A stretch of 64,000 nt of DNA from a bacterium BMS3Abin11 (GCA_002897635.1 BDTD01000011.1:2501-66500); one strand, 5' to 3'. Counted from the first letter of the stretch, positions 39,894-49,349 are shown. Made by a program: numbers and translations. Notes: a model not told the origin generated them from the letters alone.

Positions 39894-41069
39894 ATGGAAG
39901 AAAAAAATACTGATTTACAGCTGGATGATCTGGTACGAGTAGATAACCTGCAACTACTTTATCATCAATCTTACCCAGCTATTTTCGCCAGTCTGATTAG
40001 CGCTGCATTGCTTTCTGCAGTTCTGTGGCCGGTGCAACAAAAAGAAGTACTGATTAGCTGGTTTATTATCCTTACCTATACCGCTATTGTTCGACTCATC
40101 CTGTTCATGCTCTACAATCGTGTTAAGCCGCAGGGTGAAGACATACTGTCCTGGGAAATGCCGTATTTTGTAACACAGCTCCTGTCGTCGACTTCCTGGG
40201 GCATTGGGGCTGTCTACATCATGCCCATCGACTCTCAACTGCATCAGGTAGTAATCTATTATTTTCTGATGGGCCTGTCTGGTGGTGCTATTTTTGCCTA
40301 CTCTGCCAATCGCACCATGACACTGGTCACGATTGCCAGCCTTTTGTTACCAATAACTGGCTGGTTTCTCGTACAGGGCGGTCTGTTGGCGATGGGGTTA
40401 GTGATGGGGGCAGTTGTCTTCTATATTTATACCATTCGCGCAGGAAAAATTCTGTCACTGACATTGAATAAGAGTTTTATGCTGGCCCATGAACTCAATA
40501 ATGCGAAGGAGGCTGCAGAAACTCTGGCCCTGAAGGACGAATTATCCGGACTTAATAACCGCCGTGCATTTTATGAAAAAGGAAAAATGTTAGTTGACTA
40601 CTGTCAGCGGAATAATGAAGTATTTTCGGTCATAACCATTGATATTGATCACTTCAAGAAAATCAACGATAAGTTTGGCCATGCTGCGGGTGATGCAACA
40701 ATAATTCAAGTTGGGAGTATTCTCCTACAAGTGATACCTAAATCTGGCCTCTGCGCAAGAATCGGTGGTGAGGAATTCGGCATATTGCTGAAGGCTTCAG
40801 CGTCTGACGCGGCCGTACAACTCGCAGAAAAATTACGCCAGAAGATTGCAGCGACACCAATTGCGTTCAACGGCGAAGACATAACCATCAGCGCCAGCTT
40901 TGGTGTCGCTGACGGCAATTTAGACCTCGATACTCTCTTGAAGCGTGCAGATGCTGCCCTTTATAAAGCCAAGGAGACTGGTCGAAACCGTGTTATCTGT
41001 GACGAGTGTGATACTGAAGAGATGCAGAGTCGGCTAAATGCAAAACGACTGTTATCTCTCATCGGCTAA
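39894..41069 (+). CDS. Membrane-bound diguanylate cyclase (GGDEF)
   Basis: Makes cyclic di-GMP. 391 residues: N-terminal half has five or six membrane segments (residues about 35-195) of a MASE-like sensor; the C-terminal GGDEF domain has DELSGLNNRRAFYEKG near residue 215 and the active site RIGGEEFGILL near residue 290. The inhibitory RxxD site upstream of GGEEF is absent (PKSGLCAR instead), so product inhibition is probably missing. Signal unknown. The gene stands alone. Confidence 0.92.
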   Translation: MEEKNTDLQLDDLVRVDNLQLLYHQSYPAIFASLISAALLSAVLWPVQQKEVLISWFIILTYTAIVRLILFMLYNRVKPQGEDILSWEMPYFVTQLLSSTSWGIGAVYIMPIDSQLHQVVIYYFLMGLSGGAIFAYSANRTMTLVTIASLLLPITGWFLVQGGLLAMGLVMGAVVFYIYTIRAGKILSLTLNKSFMLAHELNNAKEAAETLALKDELSGLNNRRAFYEKGKMLVDYCQRNNEVFSVITIDIDHFKKINDKFGHAAGDATIIQVGSILLQVIPKSGLCARIGGEEFGILLKASASDAAVQLAEKLRQKIAATPIAFNGEDITISASFGVADGNLDLDTLLKRADAALYKAKETGRNRVICDECDTEEMQSRLNAKRLLSLIG

Positions 41070-41116
41070 GGATTGGTTTAGATCACAGGAGGGTCCTGCA
41101 GTGATTTTCAGGCACT

Positions 41117-41155
41117 AAAAAAGCCCTGAACCGTTATCGTGTTCAAGGCTTTGTT
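41117..41155 (-). terminator. Terminator of tRNA-Lys
   Basis: AAAGCC-C-TGAAC pairs with GTTCA-A-GGCTTT around a nine-base loop, with A-rich bases giving U on the minus strand. Just after the tRNA 3' end. Confidence 0.8.
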
Positions 41156-41157
41156 TT

Positions 41158-41233
41158 TGGTGGGTCGTGGGCGATTCGAACGCCCGACCGCCTGATTAAA
41201 AGTCAGATGCTCTACCGACTGAGCTAACGACCC
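41158..41233 (-). tRNA. tRNA-Lys (anticodon TTT)
   Basis: 76 bases with encoded CCA. The acceptor GGGTCGT pairs with ACGACCC, the anticodon arm is CTGAC-TTTTAAT-CAG with anticodon TTT, and the T arm is GGGCGTTCGAATCGCCC. It is the usual end of the queE-queC block in Pseudomonas; here yeeE is between queC and the tRNA. Confidence 0.96.
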
Positions 41234-41262
41234 AAATACTCATCTAACACTGGTTCAGGCTG

Positions 41263-42564
41263 TTAGACTTTTTCGAGTTTGCGCATCATACTAGGAAGCA
41301 GCCTCATGTCAACCAGAGATGAGCTCAGAGCACTAAAAAAACCAGCTTCTTCATATACCATCCTGTAATACTGTACTTTCATCGTCAGAGCACTACCAAA
41401 TACTATCGATATCAGGGCGAGATATGAGCCCAAAGCAAGTGTACTTACACCGGTAACCCCCTGCCCAATAGTACAACCCAGTGCAAGTACGCCACCAAAA
41501 CCCATCAAAATACCACCGACAACATGATTGAAAAAATCCTTGACTGAGGCAAACCATTCAATCCTGAAACTTTTCATCCATAATGACATGAGAAATGAGC
41601 CCAGGATGACACCAAAGACAATTGCTACACCAAGGACAATGTTTATTCTTTTAAAACCTTTAGCTACATAACCGAGAGTTTGTCCTAATGGGTTAATAAA
41701 TGAAAATGACATTGGGCTACCAGAATTTCTGGATGGTTTTGGTCCAACCCAGTCCTTATGCAAGTCCTCAGCCATATCCCACTGTGATGTTGTCGGGTCA
41801 AGATACTCACGAAGAGTTATTTGTACTTCACCATCAAAATCAGACGTACTCTCAAGGAATATATTCGATGTGACATACCAGAGACCGACAACTACCAGTC
41901 CAACTACCAGCCCACCGAGGATATTATCGAAATTTTTACGGAAATCGGCTGATTTGAATATAAAGATTAATAGTGCCGAAACTAACAGCAGACCAATCCA
42001 GAGTCGGCCAGAGGCTGCATTTTCAGGGCCTGCCAGTAGTGTCCCAAAATCCTGTGCACCGCTGTCCAAATTGATTGCAAGCGGTCTGATCCAGCCATTA
42101 AAGAGCAATGAAAACAAGGTCTGATCAGTACCTGGTAATGAATTAACCATATAATAGGCAACACCGCCGATACCCAAAAAAACTATAACCGATTTTATGT
42201 TCCCAGCGCCCATGCGGATCAGAGTCTTGTTTCCGCAGCCGGACCCATATGTCATGCCAATACCAAATAAGAAACCGCCAAGCATGTTCTCAGCCCAGAT
42301 CAGGGTACCGCTACGGTAGGGGGGCATTGCGAGGTCAGGAGTAATAAGGCCCTGTGTTTCAAACAAGGTGACGCCTAACAGAGCCACCGCGATCGCGAAC
42401 ATCCATGCACGGATCCTGCCGTGGTCACCCATATTAATCCAGTCAGAAATTGCCCCCATGGTGCAGAAATTGGTTTTTTGTACCACTGCACCCATGATCA
42501 GGGCCAGAGCAAATGTTAACCATAGCATCGTTGTCCAGGCTGTTGAGAAATCGTCAAAAATCAT
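41263..42564 (-). CDS. YeeE/YedE-family sulfur-compound transporter (SoxT/TsuA-like)
   Basis: Inner-membrane carrier of the family that includes thiosulfate transporter TsuA and the SoxT proteins of sulfur oxidisers. 433 residues with about ten membrane segments. Conserved cysteines are in TYGSGCGNKTLIRMGAGN (near residue 105) and ALGCTIGQGVTGVSTLALGS (near 380), plus KTNFCTMGAISDW near residue 30. GGAG precedes the ATG. It lies in what is otherwise the queC-tRNA-Lys junction. Transport of thiosulfate or a related species is inferred from family and sox genes 4 kb away. Confidence 0.9.
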   Translation of the reverse strand: MIFDDFSTAWTTMLWLTFALALIMGAVVQKTNFCTMGAISDWINMGDHGRIRAWMFAIAVALLGVTLFETQGLITPDLAMPPYRSGTLIWAENMLGGFLFGIGMTYGSGCGNKTLIRMGAGNIKSVIVFLGIGGVAYYMVNSLPGTDQTLFSLLFNGWIRPLAINLDSGAQDFGTLLAGPENAASGRLWIGLLLVSALLIFIFKSADFRKNFDNILGGLVVGLVVVGLWYVTSNIFLESTSDFDGEVQITLREYLDPTTSQWDMAEDLHKDWVGPKPSRNSGSPMSFSFINPLGQTLGYVAKGFKRINIVLGVAIVFGVILGSFLMSLWMKSFRIEWFASVKDFFNHVVGGILMGFGGVLALGCTIGQGVTGVSTLALGSYLALISIVFGSALTMKVQYYRMVYEEAGFFSALSSSLVDMRLLPSMMRKLEKV

Positions 42565-42728
42565 CTAAATTCTCCTTTAATAACTGATTGATATCATAAA
42601 ATTTATTAGTATTTTTAATGGTTAAAAAATATTATTCTTCAAAGTGTGCGGCTTTGCGGCTACCTGGGAATAAGACTTCTACCATAGCCGATTTATTCCA
42701 ATTTTTCTACACGTATTGCTTACGGATA

Positions 42729-43442
42729 CTACCTTACAGGCCAATAGACAGTTGGATCCGCTGTATCTGTCTGATTAAATCCATCTGCCCGCAAATGGCA
42801 TGAATCACAAACCCCGCAGGCAAGCCCATCAGGCGATGGGTTATAACAGGATATTGTGAGACTGTAATCAACGCCTAGCCTAACGCCTGTATTAATAATG
42901 TCGGCCTTGCTCATATCAATCAACGGTGCCCTGATTCGAAACCCCTCACCTTGCACACCTTCACGCGTTGCCAGATTTGCCAAATTTTCAAAGGCTAAAA
43001 TAAATCCAGGACGGCAATCCGGGTAGCCTGAGTAATCCACTGCGTTAGCACCGATGAAAATATCCCTGGCACCATATATCTCGGCCATAGCCAATGCCAT
43101 GGATAAAAATACAGTATTCCGCGCTGGAACATAGGTAACTGGAATACCGCTATCCTCAAATTCGCTGACTTTCGGTAGATCAATAGCATCATCCGTTAGT
43201 GCAGAACCACCCAGTTCTCCAATTGGCAGATTAAGAATTCTATGTTCTGCAACCCCACCAGCGTTAGCTACACGCCTGGCTGCCTCCAGTTCGACACGAT
43301 TACGCTGACCATAATCAAAGCTAAGTGCAAAACACTGGTAGCCTTCATTACGTGCGATAGCAAGGGCGGTCGCGGAATCCAGGCCACCGGAGAGAAGCAC
43401 TACCGCTTTATCTGCTTTATCTGCCTTATCTACCACGCTCAT
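42729..43442 (-). CDS. queC: 7-cyano-7-deazaguanine synthase (PreQ0 synthase)
   Basis: ATP-dependent conversion of CDG to preQ0 in queuosine synthesis. 237 residues. PP-loop [16 protein letters not shown], zinc-site cysteines in [20 protein letters not shown]. The N-terminus carries three repeats DKADKADKA from a 9-base tandem repeat (43400-43434) not usual in QueC. Start overlaps the stop of queE by 17 bases. Confidence 0.95.
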   Translation of the reverse strand: MSVVDKADKADKAVVLLSGGLDSATALAIARNEGYQCFALSFDYGQRNRVELEAARRVANAGGVAEHRILNLPIGELGGSALTDDAIDLPKVSEFEDSGIPVTYVPARNTVFLSMALAMAEIYGARDIFIGANAVDYSGYPDCRPGFILAFENLANLATREGVQGEGFRIRAPLIDMSKADIINTGVRLGVDYSLTISCYNPSPDGLACGVCDSCHLRADGFNQTDTADPTVYWPVR

Positions 43443-44106
43443 CTCCCCACAGATACTTGTGTAGCTGGATTTGCATTCTAACCAGAAGATTGTCGTTCAG
43501 TATCCATTCGGCCATGTCCACTGGATCAAGCTCACCATGCACTGGCGAAAAGAGTATTTCACACTTCCCTGTTAATTCATTTTCTTCTATAAACTGCCGG
43601 CTCCAGTCATAATCTACCCGGTCAGTGATCACAAACTTGACCTGATCACTGCTTTTCAGCAGTTCGATATTCTGGAAGCGGTTACGGTCCGATTCGCCAG
43701 AGCCGGGCGTCTTGATATCCATAATAGTTGAGACCCGTTTATCCACCTGGCTTATATCTATTGCACCACTTGTTTCCAGTGATGTGGTGTAACCGGCATC
43801 ACAGAGCATCTTCAACAATAGCCAACAGTCTCGCTGCGCCAATGGTTCGCCACCAGTAACAGTTACATAACGAGTAGAATACGATTTAACCTGCTGCAAA
43901 ATTCCAGAAAGAGACATATGCTCTCCTCCTGAAAATGCATAACTGGTGTCACAATAACGACAACGCAAAGGACATCCTGTCAGGCGGATAAATACTGTTG
44001 GAAAACCTGCCGTTCCTGATTCACCCTGTAGTGAATAAAAAATCTCACAAATACGTAGTTCGCGGTCTGCAGCAGGGATCGGGGGATTGTTTGATGTTGA
44101 AGGCAA
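43426..44106 (-). CDS. queE: 7-carboxy-7-deazaguanine synthase
   Basis: Radical SAM enzyme that makes CDG from carboxytetrahydropterin. 226 residues; the cluster motif is [18 protein letters not shown] (CxxxCxxC variant of QueE). The start is TTG at 44106 without a good ribosome site; no better in-frame start is visible before [12 protein letters not shown]. Upstream is the heptamer array at 44120-44154. Coupled to queC. Confidence 0.93.
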   Translation of the reverse strand: MPSTSNNPPIPAADRELRICEIFYSLQGESGTAGFPTVFIRLTGCPLRCRYCDTSYAFSGGEHMSLSGILQQVKSYSTRYVTVTGGEPLAQRDCWLLLKMLCDAGYTTSLETSGAIDISQVDKRVSTIMDIKTPGSGESDRNRFQNIELLKSSDQVKFVITDRVDYDWSRQFIEENELTGKCEILFSPVHGELDPVDMAEWILNDNLLVRMQIQLHKYLWGDERGR

Positions 44107-44119
44107 TGGAGTGGGTTTA

Positions 44120-44154
44120 GACTAAGGACTAAGGACTAAGGACTAAGGACTAAA
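44120..44154. repeat. Tandem heptamer array (GACTAAG) with inverted degenerate array beside it
   Basis: Five GACTAAG-type heptamers at 44120-44154 (four exact, the last GACTAAA). At about 44173-44203 the other strand reads GATAAAG, GACGAAG, GATTAAA, GATAAAA, again period seven and facing the first array, so the region can fold. It lies between cpoB and queE. Confidence 0.85.
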
Positions 44155-44206
44155 GGATTAAATCACTCTCAACTTTTATCTTTAATCCTTCGTCCTTTAT
44201 CTGGGT

Positions 44207-45094
44207 TTAATGCCCTGTTTTCGTCATCTTGTCTAGCCGCATTTTTGCCGAAACTGCGACACGACTGCCAGGATATCGAATAACCACCGCATTCAGCGCC
44301 CTTCTTGCCTGCTCCCACTGCTCATTTTCGAAGTGGATATACCCCACTTTCAACATCGCATCAGGGAGTCGCTTACTTTCAGGGTAGCGCTGTATCAGTG
44401 CATTATACTCATATAGTGCGGCATCGTAGGCACGATTCACATAATGGGCTTCAGCTATCCAGTACTGAGCACTGTCAGCTAATGCACTTCTTGGGAATCG
44501 TGTTTGAAATTCCTTGAAAGCTGCAATGGCTTCCTCATAGCGACTTTGTTTTAGAAGATCGAATGCTCTGTCATATGAAGCCTGCTCCAGTTGAGAAGGC
44601 CCAGCCTGGCTACTTTGAGTTGAATTTTCCGCTGACAATTCCGCCGCAGCGGGTGCAGGCATCCCTGCCTGATTTGTGCCACTCTTATCTGCAGGTGTAA
44701 TCGCTGAAGTCACCCTATCCCCCTGCTTTGGAATAGAGGGGATTTCATTGTCAGTTATCTTACCAGACGCAGGCGCAACAGGCGCAGTCATGGATGGCGA
44801 AGACATTTCGATACTGCGCATACGGCGGTCAAGATCATCAAAAATTCCGGATAATCTCTCGCGTTGCCTGTTCAGTTTGTTTTCCTGCACATCAACTGTA
44901 TTCTGTAACCTTGATATTTCGCTCTCCAGGCTGTTAACCCGCCCTAGCAGCTGTAATTGCGGGTTTACCTGAGTAGCAGACGGCCGCACAGTTGCAGCCG
45001 TCGTTTCATTGCAGGCACTCAACAGCAGCAAAGAGCTGAGTACCATCGGCAATAATAAACTCCTCATCGAAAAACGATTGATCTTACCTGTCAT
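44207..45094 (-). CDS. cpoB: Cell division coordinator CpoB (YbgF)
   Basis: Periplasmic TPR protein of the Tol-Pal system that coordinates outer-membrane constriction with wall synthesis. Starting at the ATG 45094 (overlapping pal by 11 bases) it has 295 residues: signal region ending SLLLLSACNET, a coiled coil (about residues 45-85), a low-complexity linker, and C-terminal TPR repeats (YDRAFDLLKQSRYEEAIAAFKEF). The LSAC looks like a lipobox, which is not usual for CpoB. Confidence 0.93.
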   Translation of the reverse strand: MTGKINRFSMRSLLLPMVLSSLLLLSACNETTAATVRPSATQVNPQLQLLGRVNSLESEISRLQNTVDVQENKLNRQRERLSGIFDDLDRRMRSIEMSSPSMTAPVAPASGKITDNEIPSIPKQGDRVTSAITPADKSGTNQAGMPAPAAAELSAENSTQSSQAGPSQLEQASYDRAFDLLKQSRYEEAIAAFKEFQTRFPRSALADSAQYWIAEAHYVNRAYDAALYEYNALIQRYPESKRLPDAMLKVGYIHFENEQWEQARRALNAVVIRYPGSRVAVSAKMRLDKMTKTGH

Positions 45095-45608
45095 AGCGTA
45101 TCTCGACACGGCGGTTTAAACGCCATGCCGATTCATCATGCCCTTCTGCAACCGGGTTTTCTTCACCGTAGGAAATAACATCAATATTGGCGGCATTGAC
45201 ACCCAGAGCGATAAAGACGTCCGCCACCGTCTGTGCGCGACGCTCGCCCAGGGCGAGATTGTATTCACGCGTGCCGCGTTCGTCAGTATGGCCTTCGAGT
45301 ACTACTCTAGTTGCAGGGTGGTTGCTTAAATAAACCGCATGAGCTTCAACGATTGCCTGGCTCTCAACATCCAGTTCACTGCTGTCATAGGCAAAATAAA
45401 CCTGGGTCTGGGCAAGCAGGTCCGCTGAAGCGCTATTCTGCCAGTCACCCAGAGGTTTACCATCGGGTCCAAATCCAGCTCCGGTTCCGGTTGCAGAAAC
45501 CCCACCCATGTCAGCACCTTCTGCCTTGCGGTTTTTCTTATTACAGCCACTTACTACTACCATGCCAGCCAACAGTACTATTAGAATTAACTTACTCGTA
45601 TTTTTCAT
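45084..45608 (-). CDS. pal: Peptidoglycan-associated lipoprotein Pal
   Basis: Outer-membrane lipoprotein that binds peptidoglycan and TolB. 174 residues; lipobox VVSGC near residue 22 after a hydrophobic signal; OmpA-like domain with YFAYDSSELD, VVLEGHTDERGTREYNLALGERRA and the C-terminal RRVEI. GAAGAG precedes the ATG. Fifth gene of the tol-pal run. Confidence 0.96.
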   Translation of the reverse strand: MKNTSKLILIVLLAGMVVVSGCNKKNRKAEGADMGGVSATGTGAGFGPDGKPLGDWQNSASADLLAQTQVYFAYDSSELDVESQAIVEAHAVYLSNHPATRVVLEGHTDERGTREYNLALGERRAQTVADVFIALGVNAANIDVISYGEENPVAEGHDESAWRLNRRVEIRYDR

Positions 45609-45633
45609 CTCTTCATCTATCCTCGTTCTATTA

Positions 45634-46941
45634 TCATCTTAAATATGGTGACCACGCCGGTTCGCGGACGTCACCTTGTAAAAATCTTAATGTTTGCCGC
45701 ACGCGGCCATCGGATGATACTGCTGCCAACACTCCCTTATTGCCCTGCTCAGTAGCATAAAGTACCATTCTTCCATTTGGCGCGAAACTCGGAGATTCGT
45801 CAAGCATTGTATCGGTAAGCCTGGTTATCTTTTTACTCCGCAAATTCATCACCGCCACGTGAAAGCGCCCGTTGCCACGGCTAATCATAACCATCAGTTT
45901 ACCATCTGCCGAAACTGATGGCCTGGCATTATATTTTCCGGAATAGGTCAGCCGCTGTATACCCGATCCATCAGCATTCATCCTGTAAATCTGGGGCTGC
46001 CCACTACGGCCTGAGGTAAATACAAGCCCCCGGCCGTTCGGCAACCAGGATGGTTCGGTATCAATACCATGATTATTGGTCAGCCGCTTGATGGCGCGCG
46101 TACGCAAATCGAGCACATATATCTCAGTATTACCGTCTTTTGACGAAACGAATGCCAGTTTCGTGCCATCCGGGGAAAATGCCGGGGCACTGTTTATGCC
46201 TTTAAAACTGGCTACCTTTTCACGCTTACCATCTGACAAACGCTGTATGTATATCATTGAACGCTTTTTTTCGAAAGAGACATAGGCCAACTTGCGCGCA
46301 TCCGGAGACCAGGCGGTAGACATCAACGGCTGGTGCGAATCGAGTATTGTCTGTGGGTCAAAGCCATCTGAATCTGCAACCTGTAGCAAAAAACGCCTCC
46401 CTTTTTTCGTTTTCTCTACGGTTACATAAGCAATCTTCGTATTAAAGGCACCCTTTTCTCCTGTCAGTTTTTCATAAATAATATCACTGATCAGATGTGC
46501 TACATTCCTCAGTTTTGTGCTCTGGATATTATATTGATAGCCGGTCAATGTATTGCCCCTGAATACATCCATCAACTGAAATTTTACATTATAAGTTGTT
46601 GCACCCGTCTGCCGTATACTGCCAACCACCAGATAATCTGTTTTGATCAGACGCCAGTCCTTGAACCTTACCTGTTTCGCATTGTGTGGCTGCTGCAAAA
46701 AATCAGCCTGCGGAATACTGTCAAAACGTCCTGACCGGGTAAGATCCGCCTCGATAACTTCTGTCATACTTTCACCTGCTACCGGAGCGCCGCTCCAACT
46801 AAAAGGAACAATGGCGATCGGTATGCCTACATCAACACCTTTTGTGATTTCAATGGTGAGTACTGCCTGTGCTGAATTGACCATTAGCCCCGACAGAATA
46901 ATTAACAGTGCAGCAAGTTTTTTCATATTAGATAATTTCAT
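45634..46941 (-). CDS. tolB: Tol-Pal system protein TolB
   Basis: Periplasmic six-bladed beta-propeller that links TolA and Pal. 435 residues; signal peptide to about residue 26 ([11 protein letters not shown]), N-terminal domain, then WD40/PD40-type repeats ([29 protein letters not shown]). CAGGA precedes the ATG at 46941. Between tolA and pal, normal order. Confidence 0.97.
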   Translation of the reverse strand: MKLSNMKKLAALLIILSGLMVNSAQAVLTIEITKGVDVGIPIAIVPFSWSGAPVAGESMTEVIEADLTRSGRFDSIPQADFLQQPHNAKQVRFKDWRLIKTDYLVVGSIRQTGATTYNVKFQLMDVFRGNTLTGYQYNIQSTKLRNVAHLISDIIYEKLTGEKGAFNTKIAYVTVEKTKKGRRFLLQVADSDGFDPQTILDSHQPLMSTAWSPDARKLAYVSFEKKRSMIYIQRLSDGKREKVASFKGINSAPAFSPDGTKLAFVSSKDGNTEIYVLDLRTRAIKRLTNNHGIDTEPSWLPNGRGLVFTSGRSGQPQIYRMNADGSGIQRLTYSGKYNARPSVSADGKLMVMISRGNGRFHVAVMNLRSKKITRLTDTMLDESPSFAPNGRMVLYATEQGNKGVLAAVSSDGRVRQTLRFLQGDVREPAWSPYLR

Positions 46942-47034
46942 GTTCCTGTAGCCGTCTCTGGCAATATTGTAGCCCCGAAAGCTGAAGATTTCCTTAGGGA
47001 ATTTCTGAATAAGTCTGATTGATGAATAGTTCCC

Positions 47035-47898
47035 TTATGGTCTGAACGGAAAATCAATGACCTTAAATTCGGAATACAGGTCTGGATCCAGTGGTATCGG
47101 TATTGGTGAGGCCCGCATGAAGGCCTTCTCTACCGATTCATCACAGAAACTGTCACCACTGCTCTTCACAATCCTCGCCTTCAACACCTTGCCATCCGGT
47201 GCAAGATTGACCCGTACAATAGGGTTACAGCCTTCTGCACCGCGTGGTGGCAAGTACCAGTTATCCTGCACTTTTCTTTGAATGCGCGGCGCATACTTGC
47301 TCATGGCCTGACGCGCCCGTCCTTCTCTTGCTTTCGCCTCCAACTGTTTCTTCATATCAGCCTCTTTACGCTTACGTTCTTTTTCTGCCTTGCGTTTCCT
47401 GTCAGCCGCAGCTTTTCGTTTTTTCTCTTCAGCAAGTTTCTTTTTACGCTTCGCATCTTTTTTCTTCTTCGCTTCAGCTTTTTTACGTGCTTTTTCCTTA
47501 TCAGCCTTCTTTTTCTTTAGAGCCGCCTTCTTCTTCGCTTCTTTTTTGCGTTTTTTCTCAGCCTTTGCCTTCTTTATCTTTTCTTCCTCCTTGCGTTTAG
47601 CCTCTGCCTTGCGCTTTTTTTCAGCGGTTATTTTGCGCTGCTTTTCGCGCTCTATGGCCTTCTTCTTTTCCTTTCTCTCCTCCAATACCTTTTTATCGAC
47701 GACCGATGCTTCAATAATATCAACGGGCTTCTCTACATTCATTTGCATGGCTTTAACCATCGCTACCGGTTTCAGATGGCTATCCACCTTGATAAACATG
47801 ATGCCGAATAAAAGGCCGTGCAACAAAATCGCGAGACCTAACGCAACCGGACTTAAATGCTGCTTTTTTAATAGCCGCCTGCTAGTGTAGTGTTTCAT
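47035..47898 (-). CDS. tolA: Tol-Pal system protein TolA
   Basis: Inner-membrane protein that spans the periplasm. 287 residues: one membrane segment (residues 17-37), a long Lys/Ala/Glu-rich helix (about 70-200), and a C-terminal TonB-like domain (KVQDNWYLPPRGAEGCNPIV). The start is ATG at 47898. The bases upstream have no Shine-Dalgarno sequence; they belong to a 34-bp inverted repeat whose other copy is at 48117-48150, and 267 bases separate tolA from tolR instead of the usual near-overlap. Expression may rely on translation initiation without a strong ribosome site. Confidence 0.94.
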   Translation of the reverse strand: MKHYTSRRLLKKQHLSPVALGLAILLHGLLFGIMFIKVDSHLKPVAMVKAMQMNVEKPVDIIEASVVDKKVLEERKEKKKAIEREKQRKITAEKKRKAEAKRKEEEKIKKAKAEKKRKKEAKKKAALKKKKADKEKARKKAEAKKKKDAKRKKKLAEEKKRKAAADRKRKAEKERKRKEADMKKQLEAKAREGRARQAMSKYAPRIQRKVQDNWYLPPRGAEGCNPIVRVNLAPDGKVLKARIVKSSGDSFCDESVEKAFMRASPIPIPLDPDLYSEFKVIDFPFRP

Positions 47899-48150
47899 AT
47901 TAATTAACGATTAAGCGTGACGAGAAGCTATTAGCTACAAGGCAGGTTTCGCAGTAAATGGTTGTTCCCTTTGCAAGGAACCTAACGCTGTAGATGACAG
48001 TTTCTCGCCGCGCCCGAAGGGAGACCCACAAATGGCCCAATACGGCGTTGCAGCTCTTGGCAAGGGATTAACCATTACCTGCAATCTGCGCCTTGTCTTG
48101 AACCATTTGTGGGCCTCTTAATCGTTAATTAATATGAAACACTACACTAG
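47882..48150. mobile_element. Insertion-like segment in the tolR-tolA gap with 34-bp inverted ends
   Basis: Perfect 34-bp inverted repeats at 47882-47915 and 48117-48150. The left copy contains the tolA start codon and first five codons; the right copy repeats them facing the other way. Inside are a shorter inverted pair (ACCCACAAATGG at 48024 and CCATTTGTGGGC at 48103) and GC-rich palindromic sequence, with no gene. It looks like a non-coding element that duplicated its target or carries the tolA start in its end. Confidence 0.6.
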
Positions 48151-48165
48151 TTCCACCCGTCACAA

Positions 48166-48588
48166 TTATTTTTCCGGTGGTTCTGTTACCAGGCCTACCT
48201 TTGGAATTCCCGCCTGCTTCAACAACACCATGGCAGTCATCACTGCCTGATATTTCACTCGCCTGTCTCCTTTCACAAGAAAGGGCGTTTTCGGGTTTCG
48301 TTTATAGACAATGGAGGCCTTCCTGACAATTTCCTCGCCGCTGAGTGGCTGTTTTTCTTCATTTGCAAATAACTGCCCATTCCTGTCTACCGATAATAAA
48401 AATGGCTCAATATCCGGATCTTTCACCGCATCCGATATTGCTACAGGTAATTCAACCTCAACGCCCTGCGTCAATAGTGGTGTTGTGACCATGAAAATAA
48501 CCAGTAATACCAACATGACATCAATGTAAGGGACAACATTGATCTCACTCATCTGACTTTTTCGGCTACGCCGTGAGTGTTCAAACAT
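48166..48588 (-). CDS. tolR: Tol-Pal system protein TolR
   Basis: Inner-membrane proton-channel partner of TolQ. 140 residues, one membrane segment with the essential Asp (EINVVPYIDVMLVLLVIFMV). AGGAAAT precedes the ATG; the start overlaps tolQ by eight bases. Confidence 0.97.
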   Translation of the reverse strand: MFEHSRRSRKSQMSEINVVPYIDVMLVLLVIFMVTTPLLTQGVEVELPVAISDAVKDPDIEPFLLSVDRNGQLFANEEKQPLSGEEIVRKASIVYKRNPKTPFLVKGDRRVKYQAVMTAMVLLKQAGIPKVGLVTEPPEK

Positions 48589-49303
48589 CGCCGGATTTCC
48601 TGTGGTAACTCTGGCGGGAAACGATACTGGTAAATTCTTCCATAAACATTTCGTAGCGCATGATTAGTCGTTCTACATTGTTGGAAAATCGATTATAGGC
48701 AATCACCGCAGGGATCGCTGCAAATAGCCCCATGGCAGTCGCAACCAGTGCTTCGGAAATACCAGGAGCAACCGAGGCAATGGTCGCCTGCTTCATGACG
48801 CCGAGGTTACGGAACGAGTTCATAATGCCCCAGACCGTACCAAACAAACCGACATAGGGAGATATTGAACCGACGGTGGCAAGAAACGACAGGCCCCCTT
48901 CAAGATCCTCGATTTCCTGCGCCAAAGCCACACGCATGGCACGCTGCACCCCATCCGTCACTTCACTGCGTTTTATCCCTTCTTTATTGTATAGGCGGGA
49001 ATATTCTCGATAACCGGCAATAAAGATGCTCGCCATGCCTCTCTCATCGCTGGCTTCCTTCCCGCCCCACTCAGAGTAAAGTTTGCCCAAATCACCACCT
49101 GACCAGAAAGAATTTTCAAAATTATCGGCCGCATTTCGCGCCTGCCTGATCTCACTCCACTTCTGGAAGATCAATGCCCATGATACGACAGATGCCAGCA
49201 TCAGCAGCGCCATGACCAGTTGCACCACCAGCGTAGCCTGCATAATCATATGCAGAATAGACAGACTCTGTTGCGGGTTGACAAGTTCTACGACTGTTTC
49301 CAA
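48581..49303 (-). CDS. tolQ: Tol-Pal system protein TolQ
   Basis: Inner-membrane ion-channel protein energising TolA. 240 residues, three membrane segments near residues 20-42, 138-160 and 172-192 (VGLFGTVWGIMNSF, GLFAAIPAVIAYN). The start is TTG at 49303 with a strong GAGGAG eight bases upstream. First of the Tol genes. Confidence 0.96.
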   Translation of the reverse strand: METVVELVNPQQSLSILHMIMQATLVVQLVMALLMLASVVSWALIFQKWSEIRQARNAADNFENSFWSGGDLGKLYSEWGGKEASDERGMASIFIAGYREYSRLYNKEGIKRSEVTDGVQRAMRVALAQEIEDLEGGLSFLATVGSISPYVGLFGTVWGIMNSFRNLGVMKQATIASVAPGISEALVATAMGLFAAIPAVIAYNRFSNNVERLIMRYEMFMEEFTSIVSRQSYHRKSGDV

Positions 49304-49349
49304 ACGGTTTTCTCCTCTTATGTTCTTATGATCTTTGTATAACCGACAC

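Noticed and set aside
47244-47890. Long plus-strand open frames antisense to tolA, with many Phe and Ser residues
   Set aside because: They are the reverse of the Lys/Ala-rich TolA helix; no ribosome site and no homology.
47882-48150. Assembly artefact as an explanation of the tolR-tolA inverted repeat
   Set aside because: Cannot be excluded without reads, but the arms are inside normal unique flanks and the interior has its own structure.
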